Part shown: one piece after another, positions 9,533-18,637 of the stretch
How the letters are laid out: each line of letters opens with the position of its first letter
Numbering within the stretch: position 1 is the stretch's first letter
Assembly: GCA_900404475.1 (NCBI GenBank)
Contig: OUQQ01000285.1
Span: forward strand, 1-24,224
Origin: Spongospora subterranea
Taxonomy: Eukaryota > Endomyxa > Phytomyxea > Plasmodiophorida > Plasmodiophoridae
DNA: 24,224 nt
Direction of reading: 5' to 3'
Notes under the pieces: model-generated
What the model saw: only the letters and a program-made list of their open reading frames with translations
Database searches by the model: none
Told to the model about the DNA's origin: nothing
Position numbers and translations under genes: made by a program

Positions 9533-11188
9533 TTATCGTCGTTTAGAGATCGGCCTTGATCTGGTCCCTTCCGTCAATGGCCAATCCGATTCGGTCGGTT
9601 TCGCACGTCGTGATCTCCTGCCGGCCTGGTCGGGGTCGTCGTCCTCGAACGTGTACCGAACCGGGCGAGATGACGCTCGCCGCCCGTCGTATATAATATT
9701 CTGATAGGAGACATCGACACCCAACGACATTCCTTGCCGTCTTAGACGCTGGGCCCGTTTCTGTTCCGCCTCCACCTTGGCCGTCTCCGACGGGATGACC
9801 TCGTCGCGAATAAACGCGACGAACGGGGCGGCAACGTCGTCTCCGTCGAGTTCATTGCTGCCGACGAAGCAGATCAATTCCTCTAGAGTTTGTGCGGCAA
9901 GAGCCATTCGCTCGAATCCATCCTGATAAAATCAACACGACAGTCGGAAAGTGGCGACAAAACGATGTGATGATGATTACCATATCGGGACAATGGTGTC
10001 GATATATTCGGCAACATTGTGAGGGGATTTGTGAAGGGAAATATCGGTAGAGATTCCCTTGAGCGTCTCGTCCATCAGGCGAAGATCGAAACTCGTCAGC
10101 TGTCAGCGACCCATTAGGAAAACGCATTCAAAATGGTGACCGATATATTTACGGGAATTGGACGATATAAAGTGAAGGAGATCGGAGGATTCCGAACAGG
10201 TCCAATCGCATAGATTCGACAATATTAAGAGCTGAACGCAAAAACAAAAAACATGAACACGACGGTGTTGGAAACGGCGGTGATGGAACACTGACCCTAG
10301 CGTAGGGCGTCATCTGATGGCAATCTGTATCCCATTGGGTCATGATCGCGGCCTGTTGTTGCTGTTTAGATGGGGGATCATCATCGCCCGACCTCTCCAT
10401 GGTTCGCGGATCGACCAGCGATCGATACGATTCCGACTGGTCGTGGGCGGGATCGGTAAACCCAATAAAACACGTCTTCATCCCCTTGACAATGCGATGC
10501 AATAGCGATTGCCATTGATCATATCTGAAATCACGGCACCTTTAGAACCTCCCTGAATAGGTTCCCGAAACCATTGAAAAAAAAAAAACAACCAGAACCA
10601 ATATCGCCACGAATGAACAAGGGGCTCTTGGACGTACTTGAGCGGTTCTTTGCGATTCTGCCCAAGATAGATGCAGCGGGCGACGAGATCGGCGTAAAGC
10701 GGTTCGGTTCGCGAGAATACGATCGCCTGTTCGAGTTCCAGGAACGAGAACGGGCGCAGCTCGAGAATCGCGGCGAACGTCTGGCAGAACGATAAGATGT
10801 TGACGAACTCGGACGTCGATCCGATATCGACGTCGACATGGGGGACGGGGGTGTTCGATCCCTCATCGACGGCCGTCTCGATGATCACTTCCGACGCCAT
10901 TGGCGCCTCGTCATCGTCTTCCTCGGTCGGATCGGGTTCCGCCCCGGGCGATTCACAATAATCGGAATCCTTCTCCACCGATATATCACTCGACTCGTTA
11001 TGGGATTCACCTTCGTGGTCGCCGTCGCCCAGTTCCAGGTGGTCGGCAGGTGGCTCCTCGGCCGGCGGCTCGTCGTCGGGGTTGTCGACGGCGCCGTCCG
11101 GCGGTGGTAGATCCGGTTCGGGCGACGACGATGGCGGATCGCCCATCGACAAAACGGTCGGACAAACTCCGGACTCCATCTCCGCCAT
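9533..11188 (-). CDS. CECR2-like chromatin protein with DDT and WHIM regions, no bromodomain seen
   Basis: DDT/WHIM proteins (CECR2, RSF1, BAZ families) partner ISWI remodelling ATPases in the nucleus. Exons are 11188-10638, 10524-10296, 10231-10153, 10099-9981 and 9922-9533; phases agree and give 455 residues. Residues 1-125 are acidic and Pro/Glu/Asp-rich. Residues 127-175 match a DDT domain (FVNILSFCQTFAAILELRPF, then FLELEQAIV). Residues 261-307 (LLILSNLCDWTCSESSDLLH, then DEFR...GRDAQGNLYRYF) match the CECR2 segment with GED..GNLYWYF. The basic end (ASSRPVRYTFEDDD) resembles the part before the CECR2 AT-hook region. There is no bromodomain. A rival open frame overlaps exon 4 (LMDETLKGISTDIS) but does not keep phase. 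Family level is fairly sure; orthology is not. Confidence 0.72.
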
Positions 11189-11314
11189 AATCCAAATGAG
11201 CGATTGTTGTTCCCGATCGACGCGCCTCGTTCACCACCTTGAACGTCGTCGATCTATTCGGAATCAGTTCAGGATCCTGTTGATAATATTGATGTCGATA
11301 TGGGGTGTGTGTTT

Positions 11315-12287
11315 TTATGAGTCAGAATCGGTATCTGGATATGTTGTCAATAAGGTGTTGAATCTTGGCGTTGGGGGTGTTGGTGTCGCCGCTGGCCGCT
11401 TCCGCTTCTCCCGTTTAACCACGCTGGCGATCAACCCATCCGCCCGGGCCTCATCGGAAGTGATCCGAAATGACGCCAGGAAATCCGGGCGCGGTTCGGG
11501 TCTCTCGTCGACGGTTTCGTCGTCGTCGAGTCGTCGTTGGATCGGGTCCGATCGATCGCCGAATATGGTCCTGACGCTTTCCTCGTCCTGCCGTTCGAGC
11601 TTCTCGAGCGTGGTCTCCTGGTATTTCCGCTGGTGTAGGGCCAACAGCTGTTCTGGCGTCCTCTGGCTATGTCGAGCGCTCATGGCCTGTAGCTCTTCCA
11701 GCGCGTCCATCTGGTCCATCTCCCGTTTACTCTCCTTCTGTCTGTTCTCTAGCGCCTAAAATACCCAGATCCCATTTCAACACTGATCGCCACAAAACGG
11801 TTTTTCAATCAGAGAAAAAAAAAACTGACTTTCATTGCGTCTTCCTCTTCGACATCTTTCTTGTCATTATGTGCTTTTTCCTCCTCATCCGCTGCCCTCC
11901 ACGGTTCAAAATTCCGCCTCGCCCCTCTTTCAACGATGTAATTCCCGTTCTTGGGATCGGTTTTGAAGGTGATCTCACTGGAGCACATGACACATTTGAT
12001 GTAGAAGCGCCAGACTTTGATGGTCAGGTAATCTTCCCCAATCGCCAGCTCCTTCTTCGAGTTGAACTTCTTCCCGGAATACATGAACTCCCCACACGAT
12101 CCACATTGGATATTCATGGGAAGCATGGTCCGAACCGTTTCTTGCCGGTCGATCGGCTTTCGATTGCGAGGGAGTTTGGTGGCATCGAAATCGGGCGGGT
12201 AATACCTAGATTGACCAACCGTCAATAAAGAAGATCGCCCCAAACCGGATCATTGACGAACTTATTCAGGACCTTCCTTTCACCCAT
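11315..12287 (-). CDS. YJU2: Splicing factor Yju2 / CCDC94 (CWC16 family)
   Basis: Yju2 joins the spliceosome at the first catalytic step. Exons are 12287-12262, 12205-11830 and 11755-11315 (280 residues). The 26-nt first exon encodes MGERKVLNK, which splices in phase to YYPPDFD and restores the invariant family start; the ATG further in (12243) is not the real start. Zinc-binding cysteines form CxxC pairs at 43/46 and 80/83 (IQCGSCGEF, YIKCVMCSSEITFKTDP). The remainder of the family signature follows (YIVERGARRNFEPW), then a charged coiled coil and a basic tail (KREKRKRPAATP). Introns of 56 and 74 nt with GTTCGT and GTCAGT donors. It ends 126 bp before the CECR2-like start on the same strand. 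Confidence 0.95.
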
Positions 12288-12321
12288 TGCGACAACCCCA
12301 CACGTGCAGCGATCGCGATGG

Positions 12322-12706
12322 ATGTCAGATGTGCGACCCGATAATCGACTGTTAGCGGTAGCGCCACCTGGGCAATGGCCGCAGTCTACCACCAGTCAAC
12401 CTCTGTCTGTGAACACTCCGCCGCTCGGCCAATTGGTCGGGAACGTTCATCAAGGGACGAAATCGCAGGTTGACACCTGAACAGGCACTCACTTCGGCCA
12501 ATATCTGGACCGCAAAAACAAAGTCGCTGGAACAGAATTCGAAACTGTACGAAGTAGGTCTTCACTTGTAAATAAAAGCGAATTTGTTTCTCGTGAAAGG
12601 CGACGTTGTTTAGCCTAAATGAGCCTGTAATATACAGGCCATCGAAGAATGGTATGATGAACGGAGGAAAACAGTTGACATTGCAGTCGCTAGGGAGCAT
12701 GAATAG
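12322..12706 (+). CDS. Probable small three-exon gene, product unknown
   Basis: Exons of 12322-12404, 12469-12553 and 12638-12706 keep phase and give 78 residues. A second donor at 12351 would give 60. Exons 2 and 3 encode LTPEQALTSANIWTAKTKSL, then EQNSKLYE joined to AIEEWYDERRKTVDIAVARE; this is a charged, probably helical protein. Splice signals are good: GTAGGT donor at 12554, ATATACAG acceptor before 12638, ATCGCAG before 12469. The start codon is only 34 bp from the oppositely directed Yju2 start, so the two would share a tiny bidirectional promoter with a CACGTG box at 12301-12306. I do not recognise the family. A minus-strand open frame of 104 codons overlaps here and looks like a shadow. 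Confidence 0.5.
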
Positions 12707-12751
12707 CTCACAAAGGAATATCGTAATGTATGTGAAGAAGATAATTAGGGA

Positions 12752-13854
12752 TTAAGCCCTTCCGGCCTCTTTCATAACCTCGAACATGAGTTTCCCAACG
12801 GATGCTGGAGATTCAGACACCGCCACACCAGCTTCCTTCAGTGCAGCGATCTTCTCCTTGGCGCCTCCCTTACCCCCAGCAATTATCGCTCCGGCATGTC
12901 CCATTCGCCTTCCAGGAGGGGCCGTTAACCCAGCAATAAAGGCGACGACCGGCTTGTTTTCAGTGTTGTTCTCGGCCAAATACGCTGCAGCTTGTTCTTC
13001 TGCTTGCCCACCGATTTCTCCGATCATGATAATGCCTGATTATTGATTTGAAACACGTTTTCAAGAAATGGTGCAAAAAGGAAACCTTCCGTCTGAGGAT
13101 CTTTTAGGAACCTTGAAATCACGTCGATGAAATTGGTCCCGTTGAATGGATCACCACCAATACCAACACAAGTTGACTGTCCAAGACCAACACTTGTTGT
13201 TTGATGTACCGCTTCGTATGTCAACGTTCCGGATCGCGAAACAATTCCGATCTTGCCTATAAAAAGCGACTTTGATAAGATTCGAAGATACAAGGTAAGA
13301 TTTATACCTGGAGAATGAATATAACCAGGCATGATGCCGATTTTGCACTCGCCTGGCTTGATGATACCAGGGCAGTTCGGTCCAATCAATCTGACGTTAG
13401 GTTTGGCTTTTAGGGCCCGAAGGACTTTAACCATATCATGCTGAGGAATACCTGAGGGGAAATTGCAATGAGATTCGCATATTTACTGTGAAAAATAAAG
13501 AAAATGACCTTCAGTAATGGCGACGATCAAGGGTATATCTGCCTCAATTGCTTCCAGTATGGCGGCGGCAGCGAAAGGTGGAGGGACGTAAATAGAGGTG
13601 GCATCCGCTCCAGTTTCTTTGACAGCATCCGCGACGCTGTTAAATACTGGTAATCCCAGGTGATCTTTGCCGCCTTTTCCAGGCGACACACCACCGACAA
13701 CTTGGGTCCCGTACTCGATTGCTTGCTCCGAATGGAAAGTACCCTGCTTTCCCGTAAACCCTTGGACAATGACACGAGTGTTCTTGTCGACAAACACTGC
13801 TGCAGTTGACGACATTGTGCGCCGAAGCGCTAACAAAGAGTTCCGAATAAACAT
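12752..13854 (-). CDS. SUCLG1: Succinyl-CoA ligase (ADP/GDP-forming) alpha subunit, mitochondrial
   Basis: TCA-cycle enzyme in the mitochondrial matrix; with its beta subunit it converts succinyl-CoA to succinate with nucleotide triphosphate formation. Exons are 13854-13509, 13451-13308, 13256-13086 and 13035-12752, giving 314 residues. The start [16 protein letters not shown] is a typical mitochondrial targeting sequence. Then come the CoA-binding Rossmann part ([19 protein letters not shown]), [35 protein letters not shown] and the active-site loop MGHAGAI, whose His267 is the phosphorylated residue, followed by [11 protein letters not shown]. All introns are 50-57 nt with GT..AG ends and the joined frame has no gap. 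It diverges from the EF-Ts gene. Confidence 0.97.
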
Positions 13855-13945
13855 GATATATTGATTGTCGTGTGCAGTGATGTTGTCGTTTATACGGATT
13901 GTGATTACAATACTAATAAGAGCCCCGTAATAAGGTCGTTTAGAT

Positions 13946-13976
13946 ACCGGGGCAACCCTCTTAGAAAGAGGCCGGT
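13946..13976 (+). repeat. Bulged inverted repeat (possible hairpin)
   Basis: Outer arms ACCGG (13946-13950) and CCGGT (13972-13976) enclose a second stem, CCTCTT (13957-13962) and AAGAGG (13966-13971), with a 3-nt loop and a 6-nt bulge on the 5' side. It lies about 92 bp upstream of the SUCLG1 start, so it may fall in the 5' leader of that transcript. Confidence 0.6.
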
Positions 13977-14054
13977 CACGGCAACCCAGTCTCGGCCTCT
14001 CGTGCGTGGCCCTCACTCACCCGTACGCAACATGATCAGTACGTCACTGTTTGC

Positions 14055-14072
14055 TGTCGCCATTTGGCGACA
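14055..14072. promoter_or_regulatory. Perfect inverted repeat TGTCGCCA-TT-TGGCGACA
   Basis: Two 8-bp arms with a 2-bp spacer, in the middle of the divergent promoter. The arrangement fits a dimeric transcription factor site. The same 8-mer occurs singly upstream of the ARL1 and codanin-like genes. Confidence 0.55.
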
Positions 14073-14345
14073 TGCTTTCCCTAAACTGCCAATATTTTTT
14101 CGCTCAAATCAAGAGATTCGAAAATCGAACCGAATAGAAATCATGTTGTTTGTTTAACGGGTGAAAGTTGGATTCGACAAAAATGACATAGGGTGGGTAT
14201 TCCGTAGCCGCGCGACATTCTCCAGCTTGCGGGTCCGCGTCACAGGGTTATTCCTTGACGCACGACCCGTCATGACAAGGATAACTTGTTCCCTGTGTTC
14301 GCACAGTGAAGACGGGACCGTCGTCAGGTAATCAATCTTTGAGCC

Positions 14346-15239
14346 ATGACATGGCGCGCCATAGCCCGATGCTTCTCCAGTAATTCAGCTGTCCCAATCG
14401 AGCTCGTCAAATTACTGAGAACGAAAACCGGGGCTCCAATCGTTGACTGTAAAAACGCGCTGATGGCGTCGGCGCTGGACCTTGACGGGGCGCATAGGCA
14501 TCTTCGCACAATGGGGCTCGCTAATGCACACAAGGCGGCTGGCCGACAGACAACCCAAGGGGTGATTGCCCTAGCTCAAAACAATACCGGAGCAGTACTC
14601 GTCGAACTTCAAACAGAAACCGATTTTGTTGCCAAGAACGGATTATTTTTATCGTTGGCGGATACGCTATCGAGAATCGCTTTGGAAGAATGCGAAAAAA
14701 CAGACTCGTGGGTTGACCCTGATGTAAACAAGGTTCAAGAACGTGCCAAGGATCAGTTCAGCGATACACTCCTTGCCGTCAGAGAAAACATCGTTCTGAA
14801 AAGTATCACCGGTCTTTACCGACGCTCAGGCCAGACTCTTTCGACATACGTTCATAATAAGGCGGCGTTAAATAGCAGTTTGGGACAGATCGGAGTAATG
14901 GTAACTGCCGATAATGTTGAAAATATAGCTGATGGGCGAAATATCATGCAAAATATTGCGATGCATATTGCTGTCGCCAACCCATCCTATGCCAACCTCA
15001 GTGATATTCCCGAACAGTTAATAGCCGCTGAAAGAGCTATATTAGCCGACCAACTCAAGCATCTCGGGAAACCGCAGAAAGTGCTCGACGGTATAATCCA
15101 GGGCAAATTGGACAAGTGGAAGGCTGAGCAGGTCCTGATCGAGCAAGCATATGCCCTTGGCGACGGGAAACAGAAGGCGATCAGCCTTCTGAACGGCATC
15201 AAAATCGGCGGATTCAGTCGCAAGCGCATTGGAGAATGA
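14346..15239 (+). CDS. TSFM: Mitochondrial elongation factor Ts
   Basis: Guanine-nucleotide exchange factor that regenerates EF-Tu-GTP in mitochondrial translation. Single exon, 297 residues, close to the family norm. The start ATG at 14346 gives an Arg/Ser-rich presequence (MTWRAIARCFSSNS). Then follow the UBA-like N-terminal domain (IELVKLLRTKTGAPIVDCKN) and the EF-Tu-contacting signature TDFVAKN at 92-98 (TDFVARN in many relatives). The core dimerisation region includes GQIGVMV and IAMHIAVANPSY, and the C-terminus carries the usual helices (EQLIAAERAI, KWKAEQVLIEQAYA). The neighbour across the divergent promoter is also a mitochondrial enzyme. Confidence 0.95.
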   Translation: MTWRAIARCFSSNSAVPIELVKLLRTKTGAPIVDCKNALMASALDLDGAHRHLRTMGLANAHKAAGRQTTQGVIALAQNNTGAVLVELQTETDFVAKNGLFLSLADTLSRIALEECEKTDSWVDPDVNKVQERAKDQFSDTLLAVRENIVLKSITGLYRRSGQTLSTYVHNKAALNSSLGQIGVMVTADNVENIADGRNIMQNIAMHIAVANPSYANLSDIPEQLIAAERAILADQLKHLGKPQKVLDGIIQGKLDKWKAEQVLIEQAYALGDGKQKAISLLNGIKIGGFSRKRIGE

Positions 15240-15482
15240 TGCACGTGATTGTTTGGAAACGAGAATACATTCATCAATTAACACACCGTTCCTTGTTTTC
15301 ACACCATGGACGTCCCGTAATGATNATCAAAATCAAGTGACTGTATGCCTAATGTTACACAGACTGTACGTCTTAACGTTAATGACCGACGAGAGTGTCA
15401 ACATTACAACCGCAGCGCTGGACGGCAGTGCTGTATGGCGTCATCGTGAGTCCAGGACGTACGACTCGTCGCTAAGAGCGGC

Positions 15483-18224
15483 ATGGCTTATGAATTACCA
15501 TTCTTAGCTGCAAACGATCATTCGGGCGACCATTTGCATGAGCCACCATCGTTCGCATTCCAGAGACGACGAGGCACTCTAGACTGGAGAAAAATTGATC
15601 GCGTCGATCTCGAGTCGTTGGTCAGCAATGTAGATGTAGACACTCTGCAGGACCATGTCGAGCATATCACTTTCGCTGACGTGGGGGAAGACGGTAAAAC
15701 TTGAAGAGTTTTCAATGGCAGACGGATTCCCAACACATTTGCCTTAGATTTGCGGTACTTTACCGATACGACATTCCTAAAGCTGTTTCGAATCGCTCAG
15801 TTAACTATAGAATATCTGTTATACGTGCAAGAGTACCTGGTGTATAACGTCTCAAAAAGGGATCGTCAAATTGAAAAGTGCAATGAACAAATACAGTCCG
15901 TTAACAGCGTTATCTCTCAAAAAGACGAAGAGTTGCGTCTCATTCGTAAAGAATTCAAGTACGCCAAGAAGGTTGTTCATGCATATGAAAGGCTGGTTGG
16001 GCCCATTACGAAAAAAAATCTCTCTCTATCTGCCGAAGTTGCCAACGGATTCCCGACCGTGAATGAACATGTTTGTGGCATAGATGCAATCTTTACCTCA
16101 ATTCTCATATGTTGACAGGCTTGTAATTACTGTGCGTCCGTATTTATATCGGAACATCATCTGAGCAGCCATGTTGGTCGTCGTCATCCGGACGTTGATA
16201 CGCTGTCGCCCGGGGGTAAGCAAGTTCTCGGAAAGGTGCCTGCAACCGCTGAAGATATCGAGAAGATTGTCCACGAGAAGGTCGCCGGTGTAATGAATCA
16301 GTGGACGTCCGATATGAAGGAAATGATGAAAGGAATGTCGTCGCAATCAGCTACTCAAGCCCCGGCTCCTCCTCAGCCTCCTGTCGTTATCCAGCAGCCC
16401 AACATCGACTCTGTAATTGAGAAGGCGCTCGCCTCTCGCGCCAGTCAAGAGATGTCACAACGGTTGCTGTTCCTCGAGGGCAAGCTAGACAACATGAAAT
16501 CGATGATGCAGACAGAGATCGTGCATCGGAGCATCGCTCAGTTTCATTCAGAGCCTGAAACCGATCCCTATAATCGGCGAATGAAATCGCCCAAGAGGAA
16601 AACGCATGTTGGACCATTGGAGTCTGTGGATGGTGATGAAGAGAGCTGCGAAATCATTTATGCCGAGAATCCTGCCATGGAATCGGTCCCTGCCGGCATA
16701 CAGGAAGTGTTAAAGCAATCAATCGACGATCTTCGGCAAGGACTGATCGAAGAGATTCATCGAACTGCGTCACCGGCGCGGCATCAGGAGGCGAGCAATC
16801 AGCCTGATATCATGACACAGCGACACAACAAATCGCCAAGCGTTTCTTCCTTGAAATCTCAGAAAATCAAAAATGCGGTTGAAGAAACGGATGCGAACCG
16901 GCACGATGCTGCAAAAAGGGAAACCCAGAGCGCCCAATCATTTTCATCAACAATGAATGAAGGGGAAAGGCTCGAAGCCAGTTCGGCAACAACGTTTCGA
17001 TTTCTCGCAGATGCCGAAGATGAACTAACCATCGTAAGTGAACCTGGGTCGGTGATAATCGCAGATGAAGCATTTACTGCTGAAGACTCTCGAAAAGGGT
17101 CAATTGTTGCGAATCAGTCCCAGAATGTTGATGCGATGCCAGCACAGGCAGACAACCCTCCTGCGAACGCCTGGGAAGATCACTCGCAACCCGGAATTGA
17201 GACACCGAAGCTAATTCAACTTTCAACAAATCTTGTGGTTGGGGATGGGGAAACAACCCCGTCTATCGAGGCGGCCATCAACCAAGTTGTCAACTCAGAC
17301 GCATCTCCAGACCAGCTCCCCAGAGCCATAACGACGAATGAGGTGAAAGAGAATTCAACCATCAATGCGCATCTACCTCCGACAGAATCACGCGACAAGG
17401 AATGGCATGTTGTGTTCGATGAACAACCATTTAGTTATGTGCTCAGCCGCATCAAGCATTCTCCACAATATTTGCAAACCGAAATGAAAAAACTGCAAGA
17501 TATTGTTGAATCGTGCACCGAACAAGACCATCAAATCATGGAAACTTTTATCGCTGATTCTAAATATGACAGAACACCGATACTTGTGCGACTTGAAGAG
17601 CTGATGAAGCACTTCGACCCAGTGCAGTCAACTCATTCGCGCTCAGGCCCAAACTCTGGATCAAACCCGGTTGACTCCGACCAGATCTCAGCACTTCCAG
17701 CGCGAGAGCAAGCGCAATCTTTACCGCCCCTCAATATTCACATTGAATCGGTGACAAACTCTCCCAGATTCGAGGATGAGCCGAGATTCTCAAGGAGCTC
17801 AGCTGAGACTGAGATTAGTACAGCAGAGGTGAACGATATCGTCACCATTACAGCCAAGGTCGAACTACAAAAATCGTTTGCAAACGAAGCTGCCAAAGTT
17901 GTTTTAAGGAAGCAACAACAACAACAAAGTATCAGGATAGACAACCAGCACACCACAATAGCAAAAAATCTTGACGATGAATTTCAAACTGAAGTCGAAG
18001 CATTCGCTGCACGACCCGAGTCGCCGAATGACATTGTGATCAGCCGGAGACGGTCGATGCCGACAGATTCCACTGCGCATGTAGACAAGAATCTGTTCAA
18101 CGGAGCCGATGTTCAGAGAAGGGCTTCCTCAGGCGCGAATGCCAGACAGATTTCTGCGTTCGTAATCCCGACTGGGAACGCATGGGATTCGGATGACGAC
18201 ATCGAGGATATTCAACTAACATAA
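15483..18224 (+). CDS. DZIP1: DZIP1/Iguana-like basal-body protein
   Basis: DZIP1 proteins sit at the basal body and transition zone and are needed for cilium formation. Exons are 15483-15693, 15748-16070 and 16119-18224 (introns 54 and 48 nt), giving 879 residues. The N-terminal domain reads FQRRRGTLDWRKIDRVDLES, then TLQDHVEHITFADV, FLKLFRIAQLTIEYLL; this is the Dzip-like signature. A coiled coil follows (RDRQIEKCNEQIQSVNSVIS). A single C2H2 finger is restored by splicing: C180, C183, H196, H201, ending in GRRHPDVD as in the family. The rest is long, Ser/Glu-rich and disordered, with helices (EDIEKIVHEKVAGVMNQW), a Q5 tract encoded near 17917 and an acidic end. It implies a flagellated life stage. 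Confidence 0.9.
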
Positions 18225-18637
18225 AAACCATTAGAAAAGATTCAGAATTTCAAAACAGGCGGAACTGAGAGTGGTGTATTCCCTTTAAAAAAAATATCGG
18301 GAATCTACTACAGTTTCGTCTTGGCGTATCAATGACACTGGTAGGCAATTGCTGCCGATGACACTGGACTGGAATTGGTGCAAAAGGTCTGGCTGCGCCA
18401 AGGTATCCATGAAGGGTCAGAGCCGACGCGCCCTTGGCCAGGGGAGGGATCAACCTGATGGGTGCGCGGTGTTTCTTGTCTGGGTACATAATTAGGGGCA
18501 GTTAACGATACCAGTCTTCCTTCCAAACCAAGATCACGTGGGAACCCCCCTCGATAATAACTCGCGCTCTATAACAGGCGCGTCGGCATCGTTCATCGTG
18601 CCGATCACGTGTGCACTGGGTTCATCGTTACCACTCC
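18225..18637. promoter_or_regulatory. Intergenic region with paired E-boxes
   Basis: Two identical GATCACGTG sites (18532-18540 and 18603-18611) and a near match GATCACATG at 18659-18667. CACGTG is the core bHLH (Cbf1/USF-like) box. TATATATATG at 18648-18657 resembles a TATA box. The sites precede the plus-strand gene and also the start (ATG at 18489) of a 79-codon Pro-rich minus-strand frame, 18489-18250, which could be a small gene but shows no recognisable domain. Confidence 0.4.

Larger units (their letters stand above)
13855..14345. promoter_or_regulatory. Shared divergent promoter of SUCLG1 and mitochondrial EF-Ts
   Basis: 491 bp separate the start codons of two nuclear genes for mitochondrial proteins transcribed in opposite directions. 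No gene of its own was seen. It contains a bulged hairpin (13946-13976), a perfect 8-bp inverted repeat (14055-14072) and a TTGACGCA/GCGTCA-rich patch near 14236-14262. Co-regulation is inferred from layout only. Confidence 0.6.

Noticed and set aside
9981..10099. Alternative reading frame across CECR2-like exon 4 (LMDETLKGISTDIS...YIDTIVPIW)
   Set aside because: It looks protein-like, but neither flanking exon joins it in phase and it meets a stop soon after the junction. The chosen frame joins on both sides and matches the CECR2 GNLYxYF segment.
12204..12243. Start of Yju2 at the inner ATG (MGRSSLLTVGQSR)
   Set aside because: This part is intron. The upstream 26-nt exon gives the conserved family N-terminus.
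12386..12700. 104-codon minus-strand frame between Yju2 and SUCLG1
   Set aside because: No recognisable domain, and it is antisense to three plus-strand exons with good splice signals and matching phase.
13483..14016. Upstream extension of SUCLG1 ([11 protein letters not shown]...)
   Set aside because: The ATG at 13854 begins a normal mitochondrial presequence; the upstream extension is only an open frame through the promoter.
14972..14979. TGTCGCCA inside the EF-Ts coding region as a regulatory site
   Set aside because: It encodes conserved Ala-Val-Ala residues, so codon constraint explains it; it was counted only for frequency.
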